From: Lentinula raphanica
Taxonomy: Eukaryota > Basidiomycota > Agaricomycetes > Agaricales > Omphalotaceae
DNA: 64,000 nt
Assembly: GCA_027919835.1 (NCBI GenBank)
Contig: JANVFP010000024.1
Location: 124,001 to 188,000, forward strand
Direction: 5' to 3'
The first letter of the stretch is position 1. Each line of letters opens with the position of its first letter. This document shows, in pieces, positions 23,817 to 35,840 of this stretch. The notes beneath the pieces are model-generated. The model was given only the letters and a program-made list of their open reading frames with translations. It searched no databases and had not been told where the DNA came from. Both the position numbers and the translations under genes were made by a program.

Positions 23817-24723
23817 TTACAGCTTCTTGTAAAAGAAGGTACAGCTAGTGTATCGTTTCCCATCTGGAGCTAAACTAGCATCCGGAATCACCCCGACCTT
23901 CGAGGAGACGAGAGAACAGCACAATCCGTAAGAATGAGGCAAGAGCAACATAATAACGTACTCCCACCTTACAATATCCATTGTGTTCATAGAACTTTTC
24001 TGCTCCGGAGCCAGTTTGCGTGTCAAGAATCTTTAAATCAGTGTCTCAAGTTAGCGGCGGATCGCAATAACAGGCGAGCATCACTATCTCTGCCAATGAT
24101 AGCATCTCAGGAAGAACAGGAAGAATACTCACAATGATAGTCCGACCGTCTTTCCTAGCTTCGTCTTCCAAGCAGTCCAAAAGCATCTTCCCAATCTTCC
24201 TGCAAGCGGAACATCAGTAGAAAAAGCGGGAGTGTTACTTCACGTCGGAATTTGCCAGGGGAAAGTGCCCTCGCTCAGAATCAATCCGGAACTTTACGAA
24301 CCGTTTCCTATGCTCCTGATGAACAATTAACTTCCCTACCTCCCCCCGATGTTTCGCATTCGGTGTCTGGGCAAGGTAAAGGATGACACAGCCCAATACC
24401 ACCGGGGGCTGAGTAGATGAGTCATGGGTCATATCATTTGAAGGTTCTCCAGAGCCTTCAATAATCTCTGTGACAGGTTCCTTCGTATCTTCTTGTGCTA
24501 TCATAACAAGCTCTTTGCCTTGAATCACGCTCTCCTCTGCGGCAAGCCAGAATTCCGACGCGTCCTCTAAGGAGAACGGCTGGAGGAAGTTCATTGTGAT
24601 GTTAGAGTCTATACAGGATTTGAGGAGGACTGCGAGCTGAGGAACAATTGAACGGTATAAGGACGGGGGGCAGACTCTGACAATTACACCGTTTGCGCCG
24701 TTGTATCTCGAGCTTGGGCACAT
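23817..24723 (-). CDS. GNAT-family N-acetyltransferase
   Basis: Multi-exon minus-strand gene starting at or near the ATG at 24723. Landmarks: VVLGCVILYLAQTPNAKHRGEVGKL (beta 4), the acetyl-CoA-binding loop HRKRKIGKMLLDCLEDEA split by an intron, ILDTQTGSGAEKFYEHNGY (beta 5 and alpha 4), and a C-terminal KVGVIPDASLAPDG ending in TFFYKKL. This order is that of small GCN5-related acetyltransferases, which move acetyl from acetyl-CoA to an amine. Relatives include detoxifying enzymes for amine antibiotics, but the substrate cannot be read from sequence. The gene lies inside the loop between the two inverted P450 genes. Confidence 0.82.
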
Positions 24724-25244
24724 GTTGGGGTGTTCTGGTGCTCTTTGGAGGGGGCGTGAACAGCTATATATGTTACAGCCATCCTATGGTGCCGGTGGTT
24801 CATGTGAACCGTTGATGGGCACACTCGAGTCATACGTGCTGTGCCGCAGACGAATACTAGGACCATTGAGAAGAGAGCTTGAGTCATAATCTTGAATTCA
24901 CTTTTCCTTGTTTTTGCGAGTACTGCAACAGTTGTTGTCAAGGAGTAGAATGATAACTTATATTCATATCTTGATTCTTTGACAATGACATGTTTTGAAC
25001 TGAGTCGTATGACTAGCACTCTGAGTCCTTGCTTTCACGGTGCCGCAGGTGAACTCTATCTAATAACTAGATTGCAGTAGCACGAGGTCAACCAGAGTTG
25101 AAGATGTTGTCAGATGCGTAGACGGTATCGGACAGAAAGAAGTTGGCAATGGGTGCCCGGTGGAAGCTGGTGTTGAACAATGAAGGTAGAAACGGGCGCC
25201 TATTTACTATTCTTTCTTTCTCTGTTTCTGTTACCAACTCAGCC
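24724..25244. other. Divergent promoter region
   Basis: Separates the divergent GNAT and proline-rich genes. The ORFs seen (24684-25019 minus, 24701-24889 plus) have no coding features. Confidence 0.45.
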
Positions 25245-26047
25245 ATGCCTTCGTGTTGAGTAGCTCTCTCTCAATATTTCCTAGCATCTCAAGCTCAAGA
25301 CTCACTCATTATTTGCCTAGTCGCTGAGCTCAAACAGAAAGCGGTGAAAGCAAAAGACGCTACTGTAACCTCCGTCCAGAACACCAGAGATCGACATACC
25401 AGGTGCGTTCAAGTCTGCCTTTTGACACCACAGATCCACCTAGATATTCATGATCGCCCTGTAGCGTCCCTCTCAAGAAAACCAACTGGAATCCGTACGA
25501 TGGCAGCGGACCTCCACCTCCTCCCGCGCCGAGAACAAATTCATGGACTAAACCACCAAAACCCGAACCTCCGACGCTTCCTCCTCCTATTCGACGTGAT
25601 ACTTCGAACTCCTCAGAACCCTCTCGCTCTCCTAGACCACCTAGTGCTTCACCTTCACCCTCGGTTTCGCCTGCTCTTCCGAGCCGTGGCGGACCTCCAG
25701 TAGTCAACCGCGCCACACGTCCTCCAGGACCGGCAGGGCGTGTACCGAGCTCCAGTCTCAGTCCTACTAATCCTAGTCCCAGACCAGTCATGCCTCCTAG
25801 AACTCCGTCTGGTGGCAATCCTCCTTCATTGCCTTCACGGACACCATCGTTACCTCCACGAACACCATCGTTACCGCCGTCATTGCCTTCGCGGACGCCA
25901 TCGTCGTCTTCGTATCAGAAGACATCGGTCAAGGAGGAATCGGAATCAGAATTCGATTGGGAAAATTTGTCATCAGAAGACAAACATGTATTCTTCAGTT
26001 GGTTGGATGAGTTTTTTGAGAGATCGTATGGGATTCGTGCTACATGA
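25245..26047 (+). CDS. Proline-rich Aim3/Abp1-associated-type protein
   Basis: Three exons (25245-25254, 25321-25402, 25465-26047) give 224 residues. A 10 bp first exon supplies MPS and the first base of Phe, joining to FAELKQKAVKAKDATVTSV, then NTRDRHTSVPLKKTNWNPY. A long PPPPP/PSR/PPRTPS region follows, with many potential SH3-binding PxxP sites. The C terminus is FDWENLSSEDKHVFFSWLDE, then FFERSYGIRAT. Proteins with this layout are conserved in basidiomycetes and resemble actin-patch adaptors such as Aim3. Role in cortical actin or endocytosis is inferred. Confidence 0.72.
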
Positions 26048-26268
26048 AAGGGACTAACGGCTGTATGTAAAACTAACATGTTTTGTGCTAGTGTATATTG
26101 ACAATTGCTATCGGTGCACTACAACTGACCTTCGACCCCAACCAATGCATTACGAGACCTGTTGTGTAAACGCATTCACCAGCATTCACTTTGTTTATGG
26201 AGAGCGAGGTGTCTATATATTTCGAAAACTGGTGCACACTTAGTATAAACTCGCAAGCTTTCAGTTTT

Positions 26269-27695
26269 CTACGATAACCCAACTCTCTTCCTCACTTCCA
26301 CCATCGTAGCCTCAGACTTCACACGTGCCTTCTGCGCTCCCTCCCTCGCGACCTGCTCCAAATATCCTCTCTCCTTCCTCAACCTCTCAAACTCCTCTCT
26401 CGGCCTCCTAATCATCTCCTCAACAGCCTCCGTCAAATCCTTCTTCAAATCCCCATGATTCTTCCCAGTTCCCTCATACCTCCTCGCAGTCTCTCTAACG
26501 TCTTCATCATTATTGCACGCAGCGAGCATCGCGAGGAGGTTTGCTGTCCCCGGACGATTGAGTGGATCGTAGGTGATGCCTTTGATGGAGTCTGTCACTG
26601 CTGAACGGATTTTTTGTGCGATTTGGGAAGAAGTGTCGGTGAGGAGGATGCGGGAAGAGGTGTCGGGAGAAGATTTGGACATTTTGGAGCTGGGGTCTCG
26701 GAGTGAGAGTATGCGTTTTGAGGGTGCTGGATTGAACGACGTTAGTTGCAGAAGACTATTTTTGTTGATATCAAGATACCTACTAATTAGTTGAGTGGGT
26801 AAAGGAAATAGTGGTTTGTCTGCCTTGAAATTACGATTGAACTGGTCGGCGATGACACGAGAAAGTTCTAAATGTTGCGTCTGGTCGTCTCCTACTGGGA
26901 CATGTGTTGCTCTGATTTTTTTCGGTCAGCCAACGCACTGAAGGTGCCGCTCAAGGCAAGGTATTAGACGCAACTTGTAAGCCAGTATATCCGCCGCTTG
27001 CAACACCGGATATGCAAAAAGACCGAGGTTCAACCCAGCTTCGTCGATATCAGCATCGTCTCCTTGGTTCTTGGAAGCCGCAAGACGTGATTTCCAGGTC
27101 GTCATTCGACGGAGTTTACCCATTGCTGTGGTACAGTTAAAGATCCATGCAAGCTCGGTGTGATTAGGATTCTGCGAATATTATATCAATATGCTGACAC
27201 GAATGAATGCGCAAAGACGAGTTCGAAAAGGGCAAAACGTACATCATCCTGATGAAAGATAATGGACCTCCGAGGATCCAGCCCAATTGCTAACAAGACA
27301 GCCAACATATCCATCCGAGCCTCAGATAGCTGTCGCGGATTTTGAGGTAACGTGAGCGCGTGCCAGCCGACGATGGAGAACAACAGTTCATCTGACGCGT
27401 CTGCGGTGTTTTGAAGTTTGACCCAATTGCTGAGAGCACCGAGGTAGTTGCCTAGCTAGACAGAATGATCTTGTTCAACTGAGGACTGACGAAGAAGCAT
27501 GTGAAGTGAAGAGAGAAAACTACTAACGTGAGGAATGCCAGTAGGCTGGATTCCAGAAAAGATTATGCGATGAGTGCCAGTGTGTACATTGGAGCGGAAT
27601 CGAGGAGGCTGGCAACGAGCGAAGTGTGCAGCGAAGAGTCGACTAGTTGGTTGATTACGAGAAAGTGTTTTGGTGAGGAAAAGCATGGATTTCAT
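26269..27695 (-). CDS. MSW1: Mitochondrial tryptophanyl-tRNA synthetase
   Basis: A multi-exon class I aminoacyl-tRNA synthetase that charges tRNA-Trp in mitochondria. The chosen start at 27695 (MKSMLFLTKTLSRNQPTSR) gives a basic, Ser-rich presequence; an upstream in-frame ATG at 27830 would add an unlikely extension. Landmarks: IIFSGIQPTGIPH, interrupted by an intron and continuing LGNYLGALSNW (the HIGH-type motif), IGLDPRRSIIFHQDD, LGLFAYPVLQAADILAYK, HVPVGDDQTQHLELSR, and SSKMSKS, the second class signature. The C terminus is a helical anticodon-binding region ending VRKRVGLS. Confidence 0.92.
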
Positions 27696-28024
27696 TTGGC
27701 GCCCGTCTCTTCTAAAGCGCTTGGTGCCGGTGAGCGCTTGAGCTCGACGTCGTCGAACACGTTCAAAAATATTCCAACAGATATTTTCAAATTTACGGTT
27801 TTTACAGTTGCTGCCTCTCAAGTCTATCACTGTGTCGGTTTTTGCTGAATATGCCAGGTGGGTCTTTGAGCACAGAATGCAGATTTAAGCTTGATGAGCA
27901 GCCGCTCGTCGAGGCGAAGCCCAACTGAGTCTCTTCGAAGATGACTGAAAAGTACGTTATCCACTGCACAACTCCTTCGACGACAATATATGAGTCTGCT
28001 ATTCACAGGACTGTGTATTATATA
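27696..28024. other. Short intergenic region
   Basis: Lies between the start of MSW1 and the convergent-side end of P450 copy 2. Nothing recognisable. Confidence 0.45.
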
Positions 28025-30450
28025 TCAAGCCTCGAGCGCGTCATTCCAATTACTCAAAGCCGACATCTTCTCCGGTCGAAATTTGATACTGTAAGGAAAT
28101 TCAACAGGATGTCTACGACAACCAGCGTCAACAACTCTCGAATTCACCCATTATGTCAAAAATGACATACCGAACAAATCCATCAAGGAATCTTGCTTCA
28201 GGAGTTATCTCCCTCCCCGCGTCGTCTTTCGCTTTGCCAATGATTGTGGAACATACAAGAGAGGCAGCTACCAGCCAAACATTTCGATCGGCGAAGTGTC
28301 TACCGGGGCACCGACTGAAATCCAAACTCAGTACCGGAAATGGGATCTTGAGTCAATTATTTCGATTACTTACCGACGCCCAAAGCCAAAAATGACTTCT
28401 CTCGGATCAAGAAGATGCGGATCTTCCAAGTAACGTTCAGGACGGAAGAGCTGTGGCTGTGAACAATTCTGCAGGATGGCACTGTTCAATTGGGATCATC
28501 AACCTTTGCTTTGAGTCTTCGACTGAGGGAGTGAGAAGACTGACTGTTTATTTGCAACCTTGTTTCACATTCAGCAAGGACTCCATCACACGGAAGTTGA
28601 ACTTCCGATGAAAAGTAATTACTCACAACGGTAGTGCCTTTGGGTATATGATAATCTCTGTATACATCATCGTCCATTAACCGATGAGGCAGTCCTAGAG
28701 GGACTGGGACGTTCCACCTAGACGTTGTGAGCTGATCGGACAAGGTGCAGATAGTAGAGGATGGGCTTTTTACCTGCATACTTCCTTTATAACGCTCTCT
28801 AGATAGGGTAGTGAATCCCGGTCTTCAAAATTTGGCAGCCTGTCTATGGCGATAACTCCATTCATTTCGGCTTGAGCTTTGTTGAATACTTGAGGATGTA
28901 GGACCATGGCGAGAATGAATGTCGATAGGACACATTGAGTCTGTGAGAATACTATTTCAGGAATGTGATAACCAACAGAAGAACTGCAAACTCGCTGTAT
29001 CTTCCGCAGCTGTAAAATCGTTGAGGATAGTGATAACTGGAAAGGGACCGAGTAGGGCTATGCTTACCTGCATGCATAGTACCCACAACGCGTTTTATGT
29101 CTTCTTCATCTTCTGAAGACAAAGAATTCACCCCTGCGGGACTACACGTAGCCATCAACCTGGAGGTCATACAAGGAGAGACGACGCCGGATATCTTGCG
29201 CCGAAGTTGGCGTGGAGTCAGTAACTTCGATGACAGCGATAAAGACGGAGAACGTTGAGCTCACCATTTGACTTTTGACTATCTCGTAAGGAACATTGAA
29301 CATTGCGTCAACAGCTTCCTTGACGAGAGCTGCCTTTCGCGCCCAAGTAGGGAGATATCTAAGTCAGAGGGGGCCGCCAGAATCAGTTAGGCCATGCTCC
29401 TAGTCGCAGTAGTTCGCATACTTACTTGAGGGCAGGAATGTAGTCTACCAAAGTGGCCGATGGTGTCCCCGATTCAATGGTAAGCAATTCGGCACGATGA
29501 GCTTTGAATTGAGTGGTTAGTACTTTGCAGACTCTGGTAAGAGTGTTAGAGCACAAATGACTAACCAATTTGGACCAACGGATCGTTGATTGACTTTACG
29601 TCGGCTCCGTATGTGACCTTCATGATGATACCCGCAGAGAACCTGGTTGAACAAATTCGAGAAGGTTACTCAGATTCTTGAACCAATCATCGACATTACC
29701 TCTGCAGGTGGTCATCAGTTTGTTCAGGTTTGTCGATAATATCTTGTAACAGATAGGAAATCTGTTTTTCTTGTATGGCGCGTAGTTCATTAATTGCGAC
29801 CTGATTGAACGTCTGCTGAATGAAGCGACGGTGCCTACGAAAACGTGGGCCACTGGAAACCCCAGGTCTATGAGTTCTATAAAGTCAAAAACAATGCATG
29901 CCTTACTATTGAACTATGGTGGAAGCATTATGCCATCCCATGCTAATAAACGTAACGTAAGTATATGGACGAGGGGCTGCTTCCACTGGTTGTTCACTCA
30001 CAGCTCGTCCAGCAAGACGAACTTAGGTCGATCCGAGTAGATGGAGCTGCGTTTGTGCAAAAGGTCTCGAGCTGATTCTAACGTGTTCAGAACGAGCATT
30101 GGTTGCTGAAAAACTCGAAGATACACCACATCTCCTAACATGAACATTAGATTTCGCTTCCCTGCGCGCAGTGTGTAGACTGATCATTTACCGTATTCCT
30201 CGAGCCATTTGGTGAAAGTGAACTGCGGGGATGTTGAAGGTATTTGTAGAGCATTCCTGTATGAGCAGGTCACTGGTATACATGACTGTTTCTATGTTGA
30301 GAAGATCTGTGAGGTTGCCTACCCAAGGAACAATACAGGTCTAGGACCTGGAGGAAGTTTCATTCGACTTGAAGACAATCTCCGGAATGTCATATAAAGG
30401 AAGATGAGCAAGACTGGAAGGGAGCATGATAAGGGTATATCGTGCATCAT
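28025..30450 (-). CDS. Cytochrome P450, copy 2
   Basis: Inverted paralogue of the 20133 gene. It starts [20 protein letters not shown] with the hinge [11 protein letters not shown]. It keeps the same landmarks: [30 protein letters not shown] next to the ExxR region, the RPERY motif and the RCPGRHFAD heme loop, and ends NWNDALEA. Intron positions correspond to copy 1, and the frame can be followed through every conserved block I checked. The stop is at 28025-28027. Coding similarity to copy 1 is high (roughly four residues in five in the blocks compared by eye). A recent duplicate with the same substrate class is likely. Confidence 0.88.
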
Positions 30451-32228
30451 TCTGTATGGTATTCAACTTGAAGAGGACTTACCATTACAATGCTTGCTGT
30501 TTATATAGGTACATCTGTTCCTCCGGAATCCATCCATCTCTTGGTCCCATCGCTATACCTATCCGGACTAAGGCTAGTCGCCCGATATAGACTGAAAGCA
30601 ATTAGAGCTAAGGTAAAAGAAAGGAACAGAAATCAAGGCTCACACACCGAGAAGCCCAGAATGCACTTCCTATCACATGCTCTGTGGGTCGATTATTGCT
30701 CGGAATCGGGGTTCGGGTCCTGTATACTCCAGAGACTGTACGGTTGGACGTCGATACTCAGTTTTCTGATCATTATTGAATGGCAAATATCGTTATACAC
30801 TCGCCAACTATCGAAATACCCCAGAAAGGACTCGAAAGAACTTCTTTCTGAAGGAGAATAACAATTTCGGACGGAAAGGGATTACCGAGGTACCCAAATC
30901 ATGACATATAGCTCTGTACATTTGAAGCCACTGTTGAATTGTCTATCAGACCATTCAGTCGTCCATTGAAATTTGAATCCTTCATTATCATAATCTTGGA
31001 AGACGTACAGGAGCCTACAGGAGCTTGGACCCGTTTCGGAGACGCGTAAATTCGAGCACCGAGGCTTCTGTCCGATGGCTTTGAATAAGTCTGTGTCTTC
31101 CGGCCGTAACTGTTGTTAACTCTAGATGGAATAGTCGAGAGAGTCAGACCGAGGATCCCGAAAATGCACTAGAAAGGTCCAGCCAGGTAAAATAGTCAAT
31201 CCAATATCCTTCCGCCATCTCCTTTCCGGCGAGCCTTATCATTAGTTGGCGATAGTACAGACCAAGCGGCGAATGGGCAGCTGAATGCTCCGAGTTATAC
31301 GCGTTATGAATCTTGTGGCATAATGCATTATCTCTTCCTGTATATCACTAGTAGAAGCAGCCTCGTGAGTATACGTCTTGTTCTCTCGTGTGCAAATGAA
31401 AGACACGGATTGACAGTTGCTGCGACGATGTCTATTGGAGAGTGGTACTTCGGAGCCCCAGCAAAAAGAAAGACAGAGACGAGTAATCCGTCAAACACCT
31501 TGAGAGGTAGACCGTTCAATGGGCTTGAGCTTGCATCCAGCGCTACATATCAGCAAGCGTCCAAAGTCAGTTTCAAATGGAAGGGGTATTATCGGTGACA
31601 TACACTTTGTGAACCACGACCATTGCAGCATCATTATGTAACAAGGAAGTTGTGAGTATTCACGGCTGGGTTACACCGATCAACAAAGACTGATATTGCC
31701 AGCTACTGTTGGTGAGGTGTCCTGGAGCAAGCCCAGCAAATGATTATTGATAGTCTATAGAGTTGAACACTGTTGAAGCATTGTCCGTGGTCTTCGAGCA
31801 TGGATGCTTTGATTGTCATTGAGATAGGAATAGAAGAATTCAGTTTTGAGTTTGAACTGAATATTATTCAAGGATGCACGGAGATGGTGAACGTTACAGT
31901 TAACGTTGTCATTGAGCATAAAATTAAAAATTCGACGCTGACTCATATGTTACGGGTCATGTGGCCTAGGGTTCCGCCGCGTCTTTTAATTTTTATTTAT
32001 TCAAGAACGACTTTTCTAAACTATTGCAGTTAGCCAAGATAGATGATCATAATGGGACTGTGGACACTTGTGAGGACATGTTACGCCGGATTCATGGTGA
32101 AGAAGAGTCACAATCTTCAGCTCGCAACCACTCCGACTCAGAAAACCAAGAACAGAACTTTCAACACTATTCTTACATTATTTCGTGTGGAAAACACAAC
32201 CATAGCAATGCCACTCGTTATCTGTGTC
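30451..32228. other. Long intergenic region
   Basis: About 1.8 kb with no gene. The part up to about 31235 is the upstream half of the inverted duplication. The rest (31235-32228) has only short open frames without features; it includes the AKR 3' flank. Confidence 0.5.
30500..30507 (-). promoter_or_regulatory. TATA box of P450 copy 2
   Basis: TATATAAA on the minus strand, 49 bp upstream of the ATG at 30450, matching the box before copy 1 in sequence and distance. Confidence 0.65.
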
Positions 32229-33693
32229 TCAATCGGTGGGCTTTATGGATTGCTGTAACGGGACCTTCTTATAGGACATGGCATTGAGCATTCCAAAGAA
32301 TGGCTTCGTTCCATCTCCCTGTTTGATTTCATAAGGTCAATTGTGTGCGTCCGATCATCTGTTGAAAAAACAGACATACCACCATGTTGTGAGGGAACCC
32401 AGGATCAAAAGAAAGGACGCCTTCCAAGAACGACATTTGTTCCTCACTGAGCCAAATGTCCAACGCCTTTATGTTCTCTTCAAGTTGCTCGATCTTTCGT
32501 CCTCCAATGATAGGGAAGACATAGGGTGTTTTCTGCATCACATACGCGATCGCGACTAAATGGCAGATGATTTCAACACGAACTGATTCTTGCAGATCAG
32601 TCACAACACTCACCAGCACCGATGTTAGAACCTATGTTGAGCTCATTCGCGACCTTCTCCAGTGCGTGAGATAGCTTGGTCTCATCCTCATTTCTTTCCC
32701 AACTTTGTCCGGCAAACACAGCGCGCCCTTTTTCTCCGCTTTCCTTTCGACGTTGCTCTTCGGCATCGGTACGGAGTTTGCCTTGGCCGAGGACACCCCA
32801 GGGTGCTAGCGCCATTCCTTGTCGTATGAATGCAAAACGTGAGCTTCGCTGCGGCGCCTCTGCATGAGTGTAAATAGATCCCACTGACCTTGAGAACGAG
32901 CCATAGGTATGATATCACGTTCAAAGGAACGGTCGAGGATACTCCAGCGACCTTGGTAAACAGCGAATGGAGTTTTGCCAGTGCAACGAGCGTATTCATT
33001 GGCTTGAGAAACCACCCATGCAGGGGTGTCGGATACTCCCTTGAAAAAGTTTCAGCCACACATCAGTGAGTGCCATTATCGAGATGAGCGAAAGACAACA
33101 TACTAGATAGAGTACTTTGCCTTGCATCACAAGCTTGTGAAGTCCGTCCATGACTTCTTTGATAGAGGTATCATAATCCCACCAATGCACGTACAGTATG
33201 TCGATATAAGACGTGCGAAGCTTCTTCAGACTCTCTTCGACGCTGATATGCATTGATTTGACATTGTTTCCGGCGTAGTTTGCCTTTTGAGCGATCGCAT
33301 CGTTTCCACGTTTGTAGTTCGTAGTGTACTTGTTGATTCGAGAGAGATTCAGTTATCCGATGATGGATGAAATCTCCAGGCGCGTACCTTTGTAGCAAGA
33401 ACAATTTGATCTCTAATCCCTCTTTGTTCCATCCATTCACCAATGAACCTCTCCGAGCTTTCGTCCTGATAATTGTTCGCAGTGTCGATGAAATTACCTC
33501 CCTTATCGTAATAAGCATCGAGGAGCTTGAAACTGGACTCTTTATTCATCGCTCCCAACGCCCCGGTCCATTGGTCTCCGATATTCATTCCTCCAAAACA
33601 GAGAGGAGAGACGTGAACACCTGCATGAGAAGAGAGCACTCGCAGGACACCAAGCTTGGTGGGAGGAGGAGGGGCTAGTGCGAAAAGAGACAT
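32229..33693 (-). CDS. Aldo-keto reductase (aryl-alcohol dehydrogenase type)
   Basis: A multi-exon gene, about 390 residues. The catalytic tetrad of aldo-keto reductases is visible: Asp in [10 protein letters not shown], Tyr in the same block, Lys in VLATK and His in [11 protein letters not shown]. The N terminus carries the [14 protein letters not shown] block. NADPH-binding segments follow later ([13 protein letters not shown] and [20 protein letters not shown]). The last exon ends [19 protein letters not shown] with the stop at 32229-32231. Members of this branch reduce aromatic aldehydes or ketones and often sit in secondary-metabolite clusters (NorA type). Here the gene sits beside a P450 pair and a P450 relic. 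Confidence 0.88.
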
Positions 33694-34034
33694 CGTCGAA
33701 AACTTTTACTCAAAGCTTGGGAAAAATGCAGGTCAGAAACCTCTGGTGAGAAAATTGGAGAGAGAAGGCGTGGCTTTATACCTCGCACGAGTGCTGGATC
33801 AGGTTGACGATATGGCCGTAGTCGATGGCCAGCTGGGCTGGATTTGTCAAAGCTCTTCATGTCAACTTAATGTCAACTGTGCAGTGGCTTTTGGGAGCAT
33901 TGTGAAACTACTCCGACAAGCATCCGTGACTCGATGCATGTACGAGGGGGTACGCGTCTTGCCGTTCGTGCCCGGCATCCCGTGCATATGACCAAGTTCG
34001 AATTTTGTCATGATAGTATTTTCAATTGAGGTTA
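33694..34034. other. Intergenic, promoter side of the AKR gene
   Basis: No gene is seen. The AKR promoter should lie at its left end. Confidence 0.4.
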
Positions 34035-34330
34035 TGTACATCCGACTCCGTATGTGACCTTCATTTTGATACTCGCAGACAAACTGGAAAGGATTCAAGG
34101 AGTTTACGAACTCGAATCATACAACATGATTAACATTACCTTCGCAGGTGGTCGTTAGTCTGTTCACGTGTGCCAACAATTTTTTGTTACAGATAGGAAG
34201 TCTGTATCTCTTGTATGGCGCGTAATTCCTCAATTGCCAGGTCTGATGAATGCAGCGACGGTGCCTACGAAAACGTGGGCGACTGATTCTCACTCTCGTG
34301 AGTTCTATGGAGAAGTCACCTGTACGGTCG
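34035..34330 (-). pseudogene. P450 fragment (relic of a third copy)
   Basis: About 290 bp match 29605-29885 of P450 copy 2 in the same orientation, with many substitutions and gaps. The shared blocks include the CGACGGTGCCTACGAAAACG stretch (the C-helix RRHR region) and AACAGATAGGAA. The reading frame is broken by deletions and stops. Neither the N-terminal half nor the heme region is present nearby, so this is a truncated pseudogene. Confidence 0.75.
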
Positions 34331-34500
34331 GCAGGTTTTTATAGGACGTAGCGTACATACGAGTTTGCTCTGCGGGCCAAGGACAAAAATACTTCAGTTG
34401 TATCTGTGCAAGTCGTCATTACAATCGAAAAGCAGATATCGTACTTTTATGATGATACAGAGAAGATAATCCAGAAAGATTTCGTGAAGATGTGAGGTAG

Positions 34501-35751
<1,251 letters not shown>

Positions 35752-35840
35752 TGTGGTCGTCGAGAACAAAGAAAAAATTGTGATAAGCGCCCAGGCTATT
35801 TGGTCCAAACATCGCGTTGGCCTCTCTCAACTCAACCACC
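35752..35840. promoter_or_regulatory. Shared bidirectional promoter, DIM1 / eIF2D
   Basis: Eighty-nine bp separate the two start codons, so both genes must share this promoter DNA and use very short 5' UTRs or overlap. No specific element identified. Confidence 0.6.

Larger units (their letters stand above)
28025..31235 (-). repeat. Inverted duplication, right arm (P450 copy 2)
   Basis: Counterpart of 19240-22551 in opposite orientation. The shared upstream blocks include TCTGGAGTATACAGGAC (inverted near 30725) and the TATATAAACAG box. The two arms enclose about 5.5 kb with four unrelated genes. Confidence 0.75.

Noticed and set aside
25360..25818. 152-codon minus-strand open frame, Gly-rich
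   Set aside because: It is the antisense image of the proline-rich gene at 25245-26047.
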